Shown: piece after piece, positions 22,128-35,195 of the stretch | Numbering within the stretch: position 1 is the first letter of the stretch | Layout of the letters: every line of letters begins with the position of its first letter | From: Isoetes taiwanensis | Lineage: Eukaryota; Streptophyta; Lycopodiopsida; Isoetales; Isoetaceae | DNA length: 64,000 nt | NCBI GenBank assembly: GCA_021234155.1 | Contig: JAJEKV010000233.1 | Location: 312,001-376,000 of the forward strand | Direction of reading: 5' to 3' | Made by a program: the position numbers and the translations under genes | Notes under the pieces: generated by a model | Databases searched by the model: none | The model's input: only the letters and a program-made list of their open reading frames with translations | What the model was told of the DNA's origin: nothing

Positions 22128-23926
22128 ATAGCTGTTGTAGTCATGCAGATGTATAAGGAGCATCTGATTTACAACAAAAATCCGATTTCACAAGCATCTA
22201 ATTCGCACCAGACAAACAAAAATCCAGAAGAAGAAGAATTTAGAAGGAAAAAATCCAGAATCATGGTACGTGGTCGCCCAAACAAATCACGGTAAGTGCC
22301 AAAGGAGAAAAGATCGAATAAAAATCGGCATCTACAAGAACAAAACCAAAGGAACAAAAATTTGGAGCAATCACAGTACGTTGTTGCCACAAACCAAACA
22401 TCTGTCGGGACACAAATCGGTCTCTCAAACCCAAATCCAAGTGTGAAATAGGAACAAAACCACGAACGAATCCATTGAAAGTAGAAATGCATGTGTTTTC
22501 CAATTAGATTGTTGCAAATAGAAATTAAATTGAATTTTCCATCGATTAAAAACCTCTATAAAAGGATCTTTTTCAAAACTTACCTATGTAATTTTGTTTC
22601 ATTTTTATTTAATTTTATTTTCTTAGCACGCCAGGCTAACCAGGACTCTGCTTGTATTTTGATTTTTAGCCTATCCATGTGTAGGTCATTTTTGATGTGG
22701 AGAGATCTTGAACCTTTAGATGTCTGATTAATAGGTTAGACTGTTAGAAATCTGGGAAGAAACTTGAACGGAGATACAGAATGACCCACCTCGGCATCTC
22801 ACTCAAGGATTCTATGCTAATTAGAAATGCCATTTAGCCTCCCATTTTCCCTTGAAAATATCTATTATTCCCTTCCTTTCTATTTGAAAATTTGGAGGAT
22901 AGAAATTGTGAAACAAGATTTAAATGCTTCTGATATGACCCCAATGGAAGTTAAGTCTTAGGTCTTTGCTTTCCCTTTTTCTTTGTTCGTATATATAGTC
23001 TTGTGTTGAGGCTTGTAAATGTTTCAACTTTCTTACATTTTCTACATTTATATACATGATTTATAGCCCAACCTATGCAGTAAAGAGACCTCCATAATAA
23101 AACAAATAATTTTGTAGAACATTGAAAAATAATAGAATAGAATCGATTTTTTATCTATTCTACTCTGTTTGAAACAATGGTTTTGAAAAAGATAAATAGG
23201 AATAGGAAAGAGGAACAATGGTTTAATTTATGTTTGGTCCAGACCATTGTTATTATTGAGCATAATTCCTATGGAAAAGGAGCTAGAGCAAAAGCCATTA
23301 TACGGGGTTGCAAATAATGCAAAAGCTTGTAAAATCCCTAACTTTGCCTGGACCTATTGTTATACCTGTTCACAGTTTAGCAGGGGCTTTGCAGTACACT
23401 TCTTTTCGGGCAAGATATGTATCTTCTAAGTGCCTCAGTGCCTTAGTACTTGACACTGACACCAAGACACTGAATATGTGCATCATAGGGGTCCAGATAG
23501 ATTTGGATGTGGCTGTGCATTTCTTTGCTGATGTTATGCATGCCCCTACTACTGGAATTGTGTCGGCTATTAGGGTAGGGACTGCACATCCTACTCATTC
23601 TTGCCACCTCTTAATTCGATTCGCAATGTGCTGAGCCACTGTTCAGTATGAAAACCACCTTAAAGACACTAGCTTTTTGGTCCAGTCTTTCATCTGTACA
23701 GTTGTGCCAGCGTAAGTACGAACTTTCCAAAGTGAGGGAAGCATGCTAGTACAAAACATTATAGGGAAGGCATAGCGATTCTAGACGAATGGCCTTCTAA
23801 CCCTTGGACTGGCTATATCTAGAAAATTTAAGCAGCACAATAGTAGCATTATATTATCACTAGCATCATTTCTATCTATTAATACCTCTTTGCAATTTTT
23901 GGGTTTCATGCCTCTTTTGTTGTTTA
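22128..23926. other. no gene recognised
   Basis: AT-rich DNA with chance open frames on both strands (e.g. 22169-22492 minus, 23308-23634 plus) that match nothing I know. Confidence 0.4.
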
Positions 23927-24235
<309 letters not shown>

Positions 24236-24239
24236 TCTT

Positions 24240-24795
24240 TTTATAAATCAATAACACAAATCCTAAAGAGGTTTTATATTAAATTCAAAAAGATCTTAGT
24301 TCTGAACATGCGAAAATTATGTTTAATATTAGAATTTTAACTTCCATATTTGCCTGCCAGAATATTCAAAAGAATGTGAAAACTCTAATCAAATACAAAC
24401 TCTTTGTTTAAACTCTAAGAAATTGTTGCTTGTTGTTTTCGAAATTCTTTTATATATTTTTTACCTATGAACCGGGAGTGGTAGAGCAAACACAATGCAA
24501 CAAGTGGGATGTCATGTAGTATTTAACCATTGATCGCTTAACCTTCATAGCTAGAGAGAAGAACCCCACCAGGCCCATCTAGATGATGATTTTCTAATTT
24601 TTTACCTCCTTCCATGCTTTGCCCCGTAGCTTTGATTCTTCCCACCCTCCTTTGCCATAGCCCTTGCCACCTACAATTTAATATCAAGCACAGGGGCCAC
24701 TTCTAGCTCACTTATATAGCTTTCTTAGTTGGATTTTTTGTTGTGTTGGGTTTTTTGTTAGTATATCATATTGCTTCGATCGATTCACTAGATGA
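24240..24795. other. no gene recognised
   Basis: AT-rich, with no conserved frame. Confidence 0.4.
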
Positions 24796-25263
24796 TTTTT
24801 TTTTTTTTTTTTTTTTTTTTTGTTGTTGAAGGACGTCAGACTTTATTCAATCAAAGAGTCAAATACAAGTATAAATGCAGAGACATGAATAAAATCTCAG
24901 CGGATAAGCGGAGACCCACCGAGTGAAGCAACCTGCCTAAGCATAAGAGTGCACATCCAAAAACTCCTCAAAAATCAATCGCCTCTTGTGAGGGGCAAGT
25001 GAAGAACAATGATACGACTTTACAATGTAACCTTGAGCTTCTTGGAGAACACGATTATCTGCCACATCCAGACCTTTGAAGATTACCAATCTTCGTCTTT
25101 TCCAGATAGTCCAAAGCAACCATCCTGCTGCTAGATGAAAAGCCTGGCCTTGTAACTCTGTCCAGGTACTTGGGTAAATTGCCAAAAGCAGTTGTTGACT
25201 TGTTAGTGAAACCTGAAAAAGGAAAAACAACCAGTCCCATACCTGTCTAAGGTGTTCACACAT
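24796..25263 (-). mobile_element. 5'-truncated L1-type LINE, C-terminal region, poly(A)
   Basis: A 26-base poly-T (24796-24821) is the poly(A) tail of a minus-strand insertion. The minus-strand frame 25263-24937 contains QVWDWLFFLFQVSLTSQQLL, WLLWTIWKRRRLVIFKGL and a tail ending HSYA. It is a close relative of the LINE at 21.1-22.1 kb (shared SLTSQQLLL and IWKRRRL). TSD not identified. Confidence 0.8.
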
Positions 25264-26130
25264 GAAAATTTTGATCTATGGATTGATGAACATCTTTTAT
25301 CACATGTTGATGAATCATCTAAATTGTGCTTTTTGATGCATAAGGGGCCATGGAATAACAATAGTCAAGGGGCAAGGAAATAGCAATTAGCAAGTTAAGA
25401 AAATCTATAGTAAATTAGTGATACCTTAAAATATCAGCCAAAAAATCAATGCATAGTGACTCACATTGAGTGACTCCCATTCATTCGCTATAGAGAAATG
25501 CTTGATCGATAGAGTTTTGGCATAACAAAAAGCTTTGTCCCTGCCTCCAAATCCCTTTTGAAGACCAACCACTCATTTATGTCTGATAGCCCCTAGCCTA
25601 TCTATCTATTCTATTGTATTCTATTCCTAAGATATTAGAGCCGATTTTTCCCAGGTCTTTGAATGGCCCACTTTTATTCTGTCTTATGATTCTGGAAAGC
25701 AAATCTTCAGAAATATATCACGCAAGCCTATGCATCTAATTTTTGGTGGCAGGACTAAATTGTTCAACCTGTTAAAACCAACAGCCTACCATTTGCATAT
25801 TGCCACAGAGCCTCTACAAATGGAGCATTTGCATATTGCATATTTGCATAATCTATATGAAGCTGCAATCCCACTGCCAATATGCAAAAACCGGATTTTG
25901 CTTGAATCTACTATGAATTTTGATCATAGAACTGCTCAACTGGAACAAAAATTCGAGTGGAACCTCTTCTCTAGCAAGGTCTCTTCGTTTGCCAGATTAT
26001 CCCAGATATGCTGCATGTGATTCATAACATTTCCTCCAATTTGGGTTGTTGCCAGAGCCATGACAATGAGGGAAGCTGCATCTCGGGCCAGGCTGCGTCT
26101 CTTTTTCATGCTCTGGTTCTGTGGCTTTTG
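25264..26130. other. no gene recognised
   Basis: Short direct repeats of TTTGCATATTGC at about 25793-25850; no gene. The open frame at 25730-26020 has no motif. Confidence 0.4.
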
Positions 26131-26263
26131 GAAGGAATTTTTTTTTCCAACTGGAAATTTCGTCGAAAATTTTCTGCTGACCTTGCAGGGCCACTCACGC
26201 CGCGAGGGGCCCTGCCAGGTCAGCAGGAAATTTCCGTCAAAATTTCCAATTGGAAAAAATTCT
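26131..26263. mobile_element. foldback element, ~60-bp arms
   Basis: TTTTTCCAACTGGAAATTTC with TCTGCTGACCTTGCAGGGCC on the left is mirrored by GGCCCTGCCAGGTCAGCAGG and AATTTCCAATTGGAAAAAA on the right, with a GC-rich loop (CACTCACGCCGCGAGG). Same architecture as the palindrome in CP12 but a different sequence. Confidence 0.75.
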
Positions 26264-28469
26264 CCGACGAAATTTTAGTTGCCTTGAAATTTTTCTTTCC
26301 TTCTTGCCCGAAAGATCGTTGGCGCCAGAGTTCTTGTGGGCGGATTCCTGCAAGTTCTTCACGTATTAGAGCCGTAGGGTATAGATTTTCCTTGTGGAAG
26401 GTGAGCGCCTGCCATCGCCATGAGTTTTGTGGAGATTTTTGAGCATTTGCGTAGTTTGGTGAGTTTTTGTCGACTTTTGAAGGATTTTGAAGGTTCTTGG
26501 CGATTTTTTGGCGGGTCTGATGCAACTTAGCCATTGTAAGAAACTTCCATTTTGCGTTTTTGTGTCTTTACTTTGTGATTTTTCTATTCTTACTGTGTCT
26601 TTCTTGCAGATCTAGTTCTTAATCAAGGAAGGAGCCAGTTTTGAGGTCTTTAACAAAAATATTTAAGGATATTCAACAAAAATAGTTGTTAAGAGGTCTT
26701 TCTTAGTGATTTCATTTGTATTTTTTAGTATGGATGTGTCTATGAGTAGCTTGGAGCCGTCCTTTACTCTTAACATCACACAAGAGTTGCATGCAAGTGG
26801 TATATCAGCAGATTTGAGGGACAGTGGCAAGAATATTACCAGAGAGGTGCATGCAGATGCGCCAGTAGTTGATGTTGGAGGTGAAAGTCCTACAAGTGTT
26901 AGTGATGTCTTGAAGAATCTGTGCAGCTCGTAATTTTCCGATGCAACTCTGTAATTTAACTTTGATCACTGGATCAGTTATGAAACTGTGAAACTTTGTA
27001 TTTGAAACTTTGTATCTAATCAGTATTTGAAAGTTGCAACTTTGATCACTGGATCAGTGATATGAAAATCTGAACTTGTAATCATCACTGATATGAAGTT
27101 GGAAGCTATTGATATTTAAGCTGTGTTGAAATTTAAACTGTATATGAATTTTAAGCTATATTGAAACTCTAGCTGTGTTGAAATTTAGGTTTGAAATGAA
27201 TAGACAATCACCTTGAAAAATCAAGGTGATTTACCCTATAATTTCAAGGTGATTAAAATGTCGGCTGGTAGGATTGTGTTCTACAAATTTAAACAGTCAT
27301 TTACCATGCTCAGATCTATTGTGTAGCTTGAATATTTTCGACTGCCCAAATCTATCTGCCTCGAATTTTCCGCATGTTGCCCTGGGTTTTCCATTGCCCT
27401 AGATTTCCGTTGAACCCAGCAAAGCCAAAAATCTAGCTTGAAGATTTTTTACCGCCTCTAGTTCTACTGTCCCAGATTGTTCGGATTGTTGCCTCCCTTT
27501 TCTCTGATCCAGTTTGCCATTGTGAAAACCGCATTGTTGAATTGCGGGGATGCATCGCCATAGCTTCAAAACAAATTTGAAGGCGGCAAAATTTGAAGCA
27601 GCCCAAATTAACTCCAAGCCTCCCTATTCAAGGATCTAGTCATGAACTCATGGTCGTGGATCCATGCCTTATGTTGGTCGGACGCCCTTAAACAGGGGAT
27701 TCTTCACTAGGGTAAAATCCCGCTCACAGTATCTCCTCCTGATTTGGGTTAAATTTCTGCTCACACTATCTCCTCCTGATTTGGGTTAAATTTCTTATTC
27801 ATGTGGAAACCCTTCTAGATTTCCCATAAACCTAGAAGGGTTTCTAGATTTGAAGCTCGGAAGCATTCCCATTGGAAAATAAAATTAAAGAGGATTTTTG
27901 GGTGGACGACATCCACCTTTCATAAATATAGCTCATTCAATGCATGCTATAGAATTGGACGAACCATTTTTGGAAGCACACGTTCTTGTTTTAGTTTGCA
28001 CCTCGGTTTTTTCTGGCGATTGGCAATCCAGAGCATACAATCTAGAAGAGCTTCCAGGTAAAGAAATGCTGCCTGTAATTGATTCTTGATTTCTTGCATT
28101 CAAAATTCTAATATTTGGTACAAAACTTTGCTCTTGATAATGATTCTTGGATCATTTGTGGTATAACCGCCCTATTTGTGGTATCAATAGGGCGGTTATA
28201 CCACAATCTTCGTCATTCTAGAGTTTAGGACAAGTAAGAAATTCACTTTCTTCAATATTGCAACTAAATTTCTTGCGGTTTCTTGATTTGTCAATAGCGA
28301 ATAGATTTTCAAATTCTTGCATTGATCTGAGTAGAGAATGGATTGCTAGGGCAATCTTGCAGCTAAATTTCTTACATTTTTATGATTCCATGTTTCCTAT
28401 TACATTTTTTCAAAATCTTGCTCTGATCTGCATAGGGACGGATTGCTATGGCAGGAAAGAATTACTGTA
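26264..28469. other. no gene; hairpins and short tandem repeats
   Basis: Contains a 36-bp tandem repeat (ATCTCCTCCTGATTTGGGTT, 27733-27795). A hairpin with arms GAAACCCTTCTAG at 27806-27818/27832-27844 is related to the motif of the foldback array at 38.4 kb. A perfect 20-bp hairpin (TTGTGGTATAACCGCCCTAT) lies at 28156-28206. The open frame 26706-26936 is unrecognised. Confidence 0.5.
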
Positions 28470-30603
28470 AGTTTTTTTCCACGGCAAGTGAAGCCAATTT
28501 CTTGTTCTATTCCGTCTGTATTTGAGGCGGGTTCTTTCCCCTATTTTTTTTCCTCTATTTACGATTATTGGGGACGAAGCAATGGGGTTGAACTAAGAAA
28601 TATGTCATTCGATAGACAGGCGCGTTCTTGCCCGGATTATTTTAAATGGATCCATGAAGATCTTGCTCCACAGCAACAAACAGGAATTTCTCGCGATGAT
28701 ATATCTGCATTTCGTGGCACTGCTTATTTCGAGTTTCTATAATACACGGTATTCTTTACTCCAAAATGGACGAAGCACGTTACCAAACCAGATTTATGTT
28801 TACTCTTTGGGAACTCTGTATGTATCATCCGGGAAGTGGTTTTTCCGGACAAAACAGGGTGGTTAATCCGGACATCCGGTATCAGCTAGGGTGGTTAATC
28901 CGGACATCCGATATCAACCAAGTGGTTAATCCGGACAAAAAACCAAGCGTAGAACTGTGCGGCGGGGGCAGAAATTTTGATTAGATCGCTCTTGCTGCTC
29001 CGTGGGCGGTTTGATCCGCTTTAAAAAGCATGTCAATCGCTTTGTATGTCTCTTTTATGCTAGATTGATGAAGAGAGGAAGAGATTTGAGGCGAAATAGA
29101 GCAGAATCAATCAAAAAGGGGCAAAAACAGTTGGTTTTTGGGCTTGCAACTGTGCGGTTCTTCGTGGCTGATAATGGGTGTCCGGATTAACCACATCCCA
29201 GATGATATATACGGCCTTCTTACTCTTTGGGGATTGTCGCTCTTAGTTGATAGATATCCAGGATTAATACCTGATCTTGATGCAATTTTTAGCTGTGATG
29301 ATGCTCCAAAGCTTTCAAGATCAATTGAGAAGCATTATGACTTGCTAAGAACTCCCCTATTTAGTCATTGTAGCAGAAGAGACGCCCTTGATATTCCTTT
29401 TTGGATTGGAGCTTTTGGGGCTCGTAGGAATACCACTATGAACATTCCTTTTTCTGAATTTTCCGTTTGCTATGGTTTGACAGACATTTTGCTTGTCTTG
29501 AATCAAGCCTGAAGTGAATATGGATAATTGGGATAGATTGAGCTCTAATATATACAATGTTTCTGCAAATCTTGACTGGTTTAAAGCAAATCAAGTTGCA
29601 CACTTCAGAGGCAATCTTGATATGGGGCTAAAGGTCCAGTCACAACTGAAGAATTGCAAACCTGATCATGCAAAAATAGAGGCGTAGGTAAATATTTATT
29701 CCAGATTTCAACCAAGTTTACAGTAAATCCACTAGTTTGTAGCTTAACTTTTTGCATTTAGAATTGGCATGCCAATCAGTGTCGATATAGGTGAAAATTA
29801 AACAGACTTATTTTCTACCTTTTCTATTTCTTTTGTGAGTAACTTTTATTTGTTGGTGCAGATATAAAATTTATACGGAAGGCATATCTTGGTCTGTGGG
29901 CCTCAAAAATATTTTAGCTTGTGGGTCACCTATATTATTCATCAAATCTGAGTTTTATGCGTTCTTTCAACCGGGTTATTGGCTCTGGTTCATTGCGTGC
30001 CTATCAACTCTGAAGATGTTTGCACATCTTTAGAAACAATAGTCAAATGGGAAAATGATCATCCGGATGAAGTAAGGAAAACACGCCTTCTTCAGTTTGT
30101 AATTTTAACTTTGAAATTGATACTAATGTCTTCTCATGATGTAGGCTTGAATAGTAGGAAAAAGAGGTTTGGAATTAAAAAAAAAAAAAGGTTTAAGCAC
30201 CAACAATGTCTATGAGTACATGTTGCATCTATTGAGGGGATATGCAGCATTACAAAGATTTCAACCTATTGTGCCTTCTGGATCTATGTTGGTGAAGCCT
30301 GGTACTATATTATGTCTTGTTACTCCAAGAGAGCAAGAATTTATGAAGCAATCATTACAAGACAATCTGAATGTTCCTGAACCATATTTCATGCCTCCAC
30401 CCGACTCCCAAATATTAGTCAATACCATTGCTAGGGAAGGAATGATCAAAGAAAAGAAATTCAAGATTGGGATGACATTGTACATCAATAAGGGACATAG
30501 AAAACATTCTTTATTGAAGGTGATGGTAGGGAGGGTGATTGTTACTACTAAAAGCTATATACATCAAGGAGATGTTACTTGTTTTTACACTATGGTCATG
30601 TAA
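28470..30603 (+). pseudogene. GT90 O-glucosyltransferase-like (POGLUT/KTEL) gene, broken
   Basis: Conserved Glyco_transf_90 blocks appear in order: SCPDYFKWIHEDLAPQQQTG (28640-28700), YQTRFMFTLWEL (28782-28817), LTLWGLSLLVDRYPGLIPDL (29219-29280), NWDRLSSNIYNVSANLDWF with VAHFRGNLDMG (29527-29630), YKIYTEGISWSVGLKNILAC (29864-29925), SEDVCTSLETIVKWENDHPD and YEYMLHLLRGYAALQRFQP. Introns with GT-AG ends fit at about 29430-29504, 29687-29860 and 30071-30145, so this is not a processed copy. Lesions: frame slip and MITE insertion around 28742-29219, TAG before the second intron, a slip near 29968, TGA just after the third. The family transfers sugars to secreted proteins or wall polymers in the ER/Golgi. 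Not functional here. Confidence 0.75.
28812..29219. mobile_element. MITE inserted in the GT90 exon
   Basis: Imperfect inverted ends GTATGTATCATCCGGGAAGT (28818) and, read on the minus strand, GTATATATCATCTGGGATGT (29212) both continue into GGTTWWTCCGGACA. Subterminal copies of GTGGTTAATCCGGACA recur three times at 28860-28938. TTACTCTTTGGG occurs on both sides (28800-28811 and 29220-29231), coding the same TLW of the GT90 protein, and is best read as a target-site duplication, although 12 bp is unusual. Confidence 0.65.
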
Positions 30604-30613
30604 GAGTGTAGAC

Positions 30614-30765
30614 AATGCCACGGTTCTATTGCGATAGCAATAGAACCGACATTCCTTGGATGGGGACGCCTTTCCTCGCATCCCCTATTTATACCGCCTT
30701 CTTTCTCATTTCCAGTCATCGGCGTTCTCTTGAGCTTCTTCCATTCTGCTCATTCCGGGCTCCAC
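30614..30765 (+). repeat. promoter-like 152-bp repeat, copy 1
   Basis: Nearly identical to 36246-36397 (one difference seen). Begins with an inverted repeat (CGGTTCTATTG and CAATAGAACCG around a 6-base loop), then ACATTCCTTGGATGGGGACG and a TATA-like CTATTTATACC at 30685-30695, then ATCGGCGTTCTCTTGAGCTT. The arrangement resembles a core promoter. Confidence 0.75.
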
Positions 30766-33700
30766 TATCACCCAAAACCAGATTTCCTACGCTCTACCAA
30801 GATTTCATAGGCTCTACCAGATTGTTATGTGGATTGGTGTGTTTAATCTAATCGTTTGATTGGGTTACATGGTACGGTGGTGGCTGTGGCTTAGTCCTTC
30901 GCTGTGCACAGATGGTTTGGGCTCTCCAACAGATGGATGGTTGTTCGTTTTCAAGATCTATCCTCACCGGTGAGTGTCACCTTCTCTATTTTCCGTTTTT
31001 GTTTTGGTTGCAATAAGTCTTGATGGTTTGAGGTCGCTTTGTGATTCTGCATAGATTTTCTTCCTTCGTTTCCCTCTTCTTTTCGCCCCTTCTTTTGCAC
31101 CGCATCCTGATCCTGGCTGCTTCTGCTTTTGCTCATACTGATTGCTGTTTCGTTTGGATCGGTTGCTGTTTGCTTCCCCTTTTCTCCTCTCTCTATCTTG
31201 TTTTTGCTTGCCGGTGTAATGCGATTTTGGGGGCTTTTGCTTTCGGATCGGCTTATGCGACATGTTACGGCGTGGACTAAGCTTCGGCCTTCCCTTCCAA
31301 GCAAATCATATGGCTCTTGCTTCATTTTTTCTTGTATCTGCATGCTTTCTGAGTTTTCGATTCCCTCTTTATCATTTCCATTGTCTAAGTTTCTTCCTGC
31401 CTCCATAGCCGGATCTCTGTAAATTTTGGGGTTGGGCGACTCTGTTGCTTGACTCCCTCATTCGAATCTGACTGCGATGTCGCTGGCCCTATCTCCAACT
31501 GTTCCTCCCTAGCCGAAGGCCTGCCACCGCCTCGGCCGCCACTGCCACGCCAAATTAGCTGTCACAATCCGGGGAATTTTCCCAACGCAGGCACAAATAT
31601 CTCTTGGGGGATACTGGGGGGCGGTGCCGCTTGTCCTCTCTTGGCTTGGGGATACCAAGTCCCTGTGGCCCCTTCTTTTGCTTTGGAGGTTTGTTATTTT
31701 CTCCAGGTTTGCCGTGTTTTTTGGTTTCATGTTCTCGATTTGGTTCCCTTGTTCTTTAACTCTTCTAGTGTTTGCTCATGTTCTCCATGCTTATCCATGT
31801 TCTTTGCTTCTCTGAGAGGTTTTTGCATTTTTTCTCGTTGCTATATTCAAGCATCACAGGTACTCATGCATCTAGAGCACTATAAGTTTTTTCGTTTTGA
31901 TAATACTTTGCTTTTCTTTATGAGGTTTGTGGATCATTTAATTCTTGCATTCTGGTCATTCCCTTCATGCCGAGTTTTTTCGTAAGGGATTCAGATAAGG
32001 AATTCCTTCTGGTTTCTTCTTGTTTGGGAGCTAAGATTAGGAGGGACAGATTGCAGTAGTGGTGGTGCCGGCCAGGATATCCTTAATCTTTGCTTTGGGG
32101 ACACCGATCTCGGTATCCCGATTTCAAGTTAATATAAGTTGTTTGATGATTTTTTACTAATGATTTGGTCTTGGTACGGCGGCTAGGCTGCGCGATTTCA
32201 ACCTCTGATTGCGGGTGCTGGCTCTCTCCAATTGCCTCGTTTTACATTTTCCTCGAGTTTTTGATTTAATATTGCGCATTGCATATTTTTTGTTTCTTGT
32301 AAAATATGCATATGCAGGCTAAACTTCCTCGAGCTTTTACTGTTAATATTGCACATGTTCATATGTTATGCTCCGTGTTAGAGATGCATATGCATGAGGC
32401 TTTAGGCTTCTTGTAAGATTTGCATATGCATGCTTTGTTTCTACTTGCTCTGAGGGTGTAGATGATTCGGGTGATTTAATCTTTTTCGTATGCGTGAGGG
32501 TGTAGATAATTCGGGTGATTTAATCTTTTTCGTATGCGTAGTGACATCCTAAATGCCCTTCTCTAGGTGAGTACAGGCTCTTGTCGATTTTTGCTTCGTG
32601 AATAGTTGTTTCCTTTCTTACCTATGTCATTCAGAAGTTGTTTAGGACAATATGTTATTATGTTAGCTAGTGGCGAATATTGTAGAGGTGTAAATTATTT
32701 TTGATAGCTCTTTTCTTTGAAATGATGGAGCAATTTTCAACTTAATTGCGTCTAGCTTTGTGTCACCCTATGAATATTTTTCTCCCCTTGTTCCATGATT
32801 CTCGACTTACTTATTTGCTTGCTTGCTTAGAGCGGGTATGTTTTTTCCATTCTAGGCCATGTGGCATGTGTAAGGAGTGATTGCAATTCATATGGTTGTT
32901 TATGAAGTTGCTTAAAAGGTTCTTAGTAAGTAGTCGTGTTACTGCCTCGATTTTTTTTGGAGACATGTTATAACAACTATGGTGCTACACATAAGGTATG
33001 TTTTTTTGAACACGTGATTTTTTCTTTACCATTATGACGTCATGTATCTCCCATAGCTCCGAGTTTGTTCTCCACATTTGTTCTTTTTACAGGGTGAACC
33101 TTGCACCTTATCGATCACCGATATATCCTCACTCCGTTGTTTCTGGGATTACCTATCATGCGCCATTACTAATCCATTGGTCTTCTTGCATTCGGAGGTT
33201 CATTTGAGTTGCTTCCTCCAGGAGACATATGCCTAGAGGTCCTAGAAAGCGCATACACAAGGGCAGGGGATTTCCGGGAGGTATTTTTGCATTTTGTATT
33301 GACTCTTATGGTTCCATTGTGAGAAAGCCATGGCATTTTACTCTTTTGTACACGCATGTTTTTCTTTTCTCAATAAGTTTGGGCAAATATTATGTTTAGC
33401 ATATGGCACATTGGGCTCATTTTTTCCAGCTCTGTATCATTTGGTATTTGTTGTGTTCCATGTTTCTACTTCTACAAGTTGCCTACTTCCTGGAGTGCTA
33501 GATTGCTCATTATCTCAAAATAGCCATTCTGGTGGTAAATTTGCACGTTCTCAAGTTGTTTGTGACAAGTGGTAAATTTGCACGTTCTCAAGTTGTTTGT
33601 GGTTTGGTAAGCATCGGGCATCTTGCATAGATATTACATTTGTTAGGGATATTGGTGACCTTATTTTGCAGGCTATGTTGTCCATATTTATTCTTTGCTA

Positions 33701-34874
33701 TTCTATGTTTGACGAATTTTGTTCGTTTCCTAGGTGTTTGTTTCCGTTTGGTATTCCTAGTGCTTGCACTACTCCAATTTGTCGTATGGATTTCATTATC
33801 TCTTATTTTTCTAGTTTCTTTATTCATATTTACTCCATGGCTCCATGATTTTCTGTCCAAGCCTCCGGTGTTGTTGCCCGACTTTATTATCTTTGGTCAT
33901 GAGGTTTTTCCGAGTTGTATTGCTCTTTGTTCTAGTATGTTGTGATAGATTTCATTTTTCATAGTTACTTTTTGTAGTGCATCTCTGTCTCATAGAGCAT
34001 TAATCTACACTTAGGTTGTTGCATTGTAGGTTTTGGTTTCCCCTTTTCTAGTATCTTGACAGGCGTATGCTTTTTCCTGTTGTTTCTTGAATTTGTTGCC
34101 TATGTTGCTGCATTTTTGTAATGTTCCTTCAATCACATTTGCTCCAGAAGATTAGCTTGTTGTGCCATGGCTCCATCGCACCTTTACTTCAATTGGAGTT
34201 CGGTCCTTTTTAGGTGCCCCTTGTGCTTACTTTCAAGTGGTTCAAATTCGGTTCCATTGTTGTTCTTCCTCATAAGTCTCGCTTATTCTATGGTTAAGTT
34301 CCTTCTAGTGCTCCATTGGCTCCGATATGCTTCTTCAATGCTATCGATCCCATAGATATGTTGGTCTTTCTGGCTGTGTTGTTCCTTTTAGGCATAGTTT
34401 GGGCACTGGTCTTGTGATGTGGGCTCTTGAATGTTTTATTATCATCTTCCGGCTTTCTGCTTTTTGACGGGTTGTTCCTACCCTTTACTTTTGTCAAACT
34501 TATTCTTCTTGAAATGCGCTCTTGGCAGGTTTATTATTTCACTTTTTGTCTTTTTAAGTTTTCATATTGTCTTTGTTCTTCTGTTGTATAGTTCGATGTC
34601 ATATAGTTTGTGCTCAAGCATGATTATTTATTGTCTCACAATAGAGTTTAATAGGCAGAGCATGGTTATACTTTTTTGCTAGCAAGATTGATATGCGATT
34701 TGATCAGTCCTCTCGGATATGATATGAGTTAATTATGATAGCCCTCTAGTGGTTCCGAGGGTGCCATGTTTTTCTTACTTTATTTTCGGTGATTCCTTTT
34801 TGTCCAACTACCTTACTTCATGTTGGTTCATCTTTCACTGCTTGTCTAGTCTCATTGATCACATTGAACACTGC
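30766..34874 (+). other. pyrimidine-rich plus strand, no gene
   Basis: Strong T/C bias on the plus strand over several kilobases, without conserved coding segments. Small tandem duplications occur: ATTCGGGTGATTTAATCTTT (32467-32540) and GTAAATTTGCACGTTCTCAA (33535-33602). It lies between two copies of a promoter-like repeat, so a non-coding transcript or non-autonomous retroelement body is possible, but no LTR-type ends are seen. Confidence 0.45.
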
Positions 34875-34964
34875 TCTGTCGTTTTCATTTGCGTCGTTAC
34901 CATCCATCCATCCATCCATCCATCCATCTTTCCATCTAGTGCGTCTGTCGTTTTCATTTGCGTC
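34875..34964 (+). repeat. (CATC)n insert bracketed by 21-bp direct repeats
   Basis: A 21-bp sequence starting TCTGTCGTTTTCATTTGCGT occurs at 34875-34895 and 34944-34964. Between them are only GTTAC, (CATC)n and a short spacer. This could be a tail-only retroposon insertion with its target-site duplication; the SINE that follows begins at the right-hand copy. Confidence 0.6.
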
Positions 34965-35195
34965 TGGGCGTTTGGTCTAGTGGTAACACACTAGTTCCTT
35001 AGCAATGTGGTCTCGAGTTCGAGATCGCCCAGAATCGCACTCGGTACTGTTGGGGGTCAAATCCTAACAGACGCAATGTAAGGTGGTTGGGGGCAGGGCC
35101 CAACCAAGCAATGTAGTGTGGTGTGTGGTCACATGTCCAGTTGGATGCTGCCTAGTGGCGTGACGTTAAAATACAATCTATCTATCTATCTATCC
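34964..35195 (+). mobile_element. tRNA-derived SINE with (ATCT)n tail
   Basis: The head resembles a tRNA: CTGGGCG (34964) can pair with CGCCCAG (about 35026-35032), box A is TTGGTCTAGTGGTAA and a box-B-like GAGTTCGAGATC follows. The body continues to GGTCACATGTCCAGTTGG and GTGACGTTAAAATAC, and the tail is a short ATCT repeat. Its last ~50 bp resemble the LINE 3' end of this window (GGTCCCAT-G-CC-GTTGG...CGTGGACGTAAAA), which suggests that it borrows that LINE's reverse transcriptase. Confidence 0.8.
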
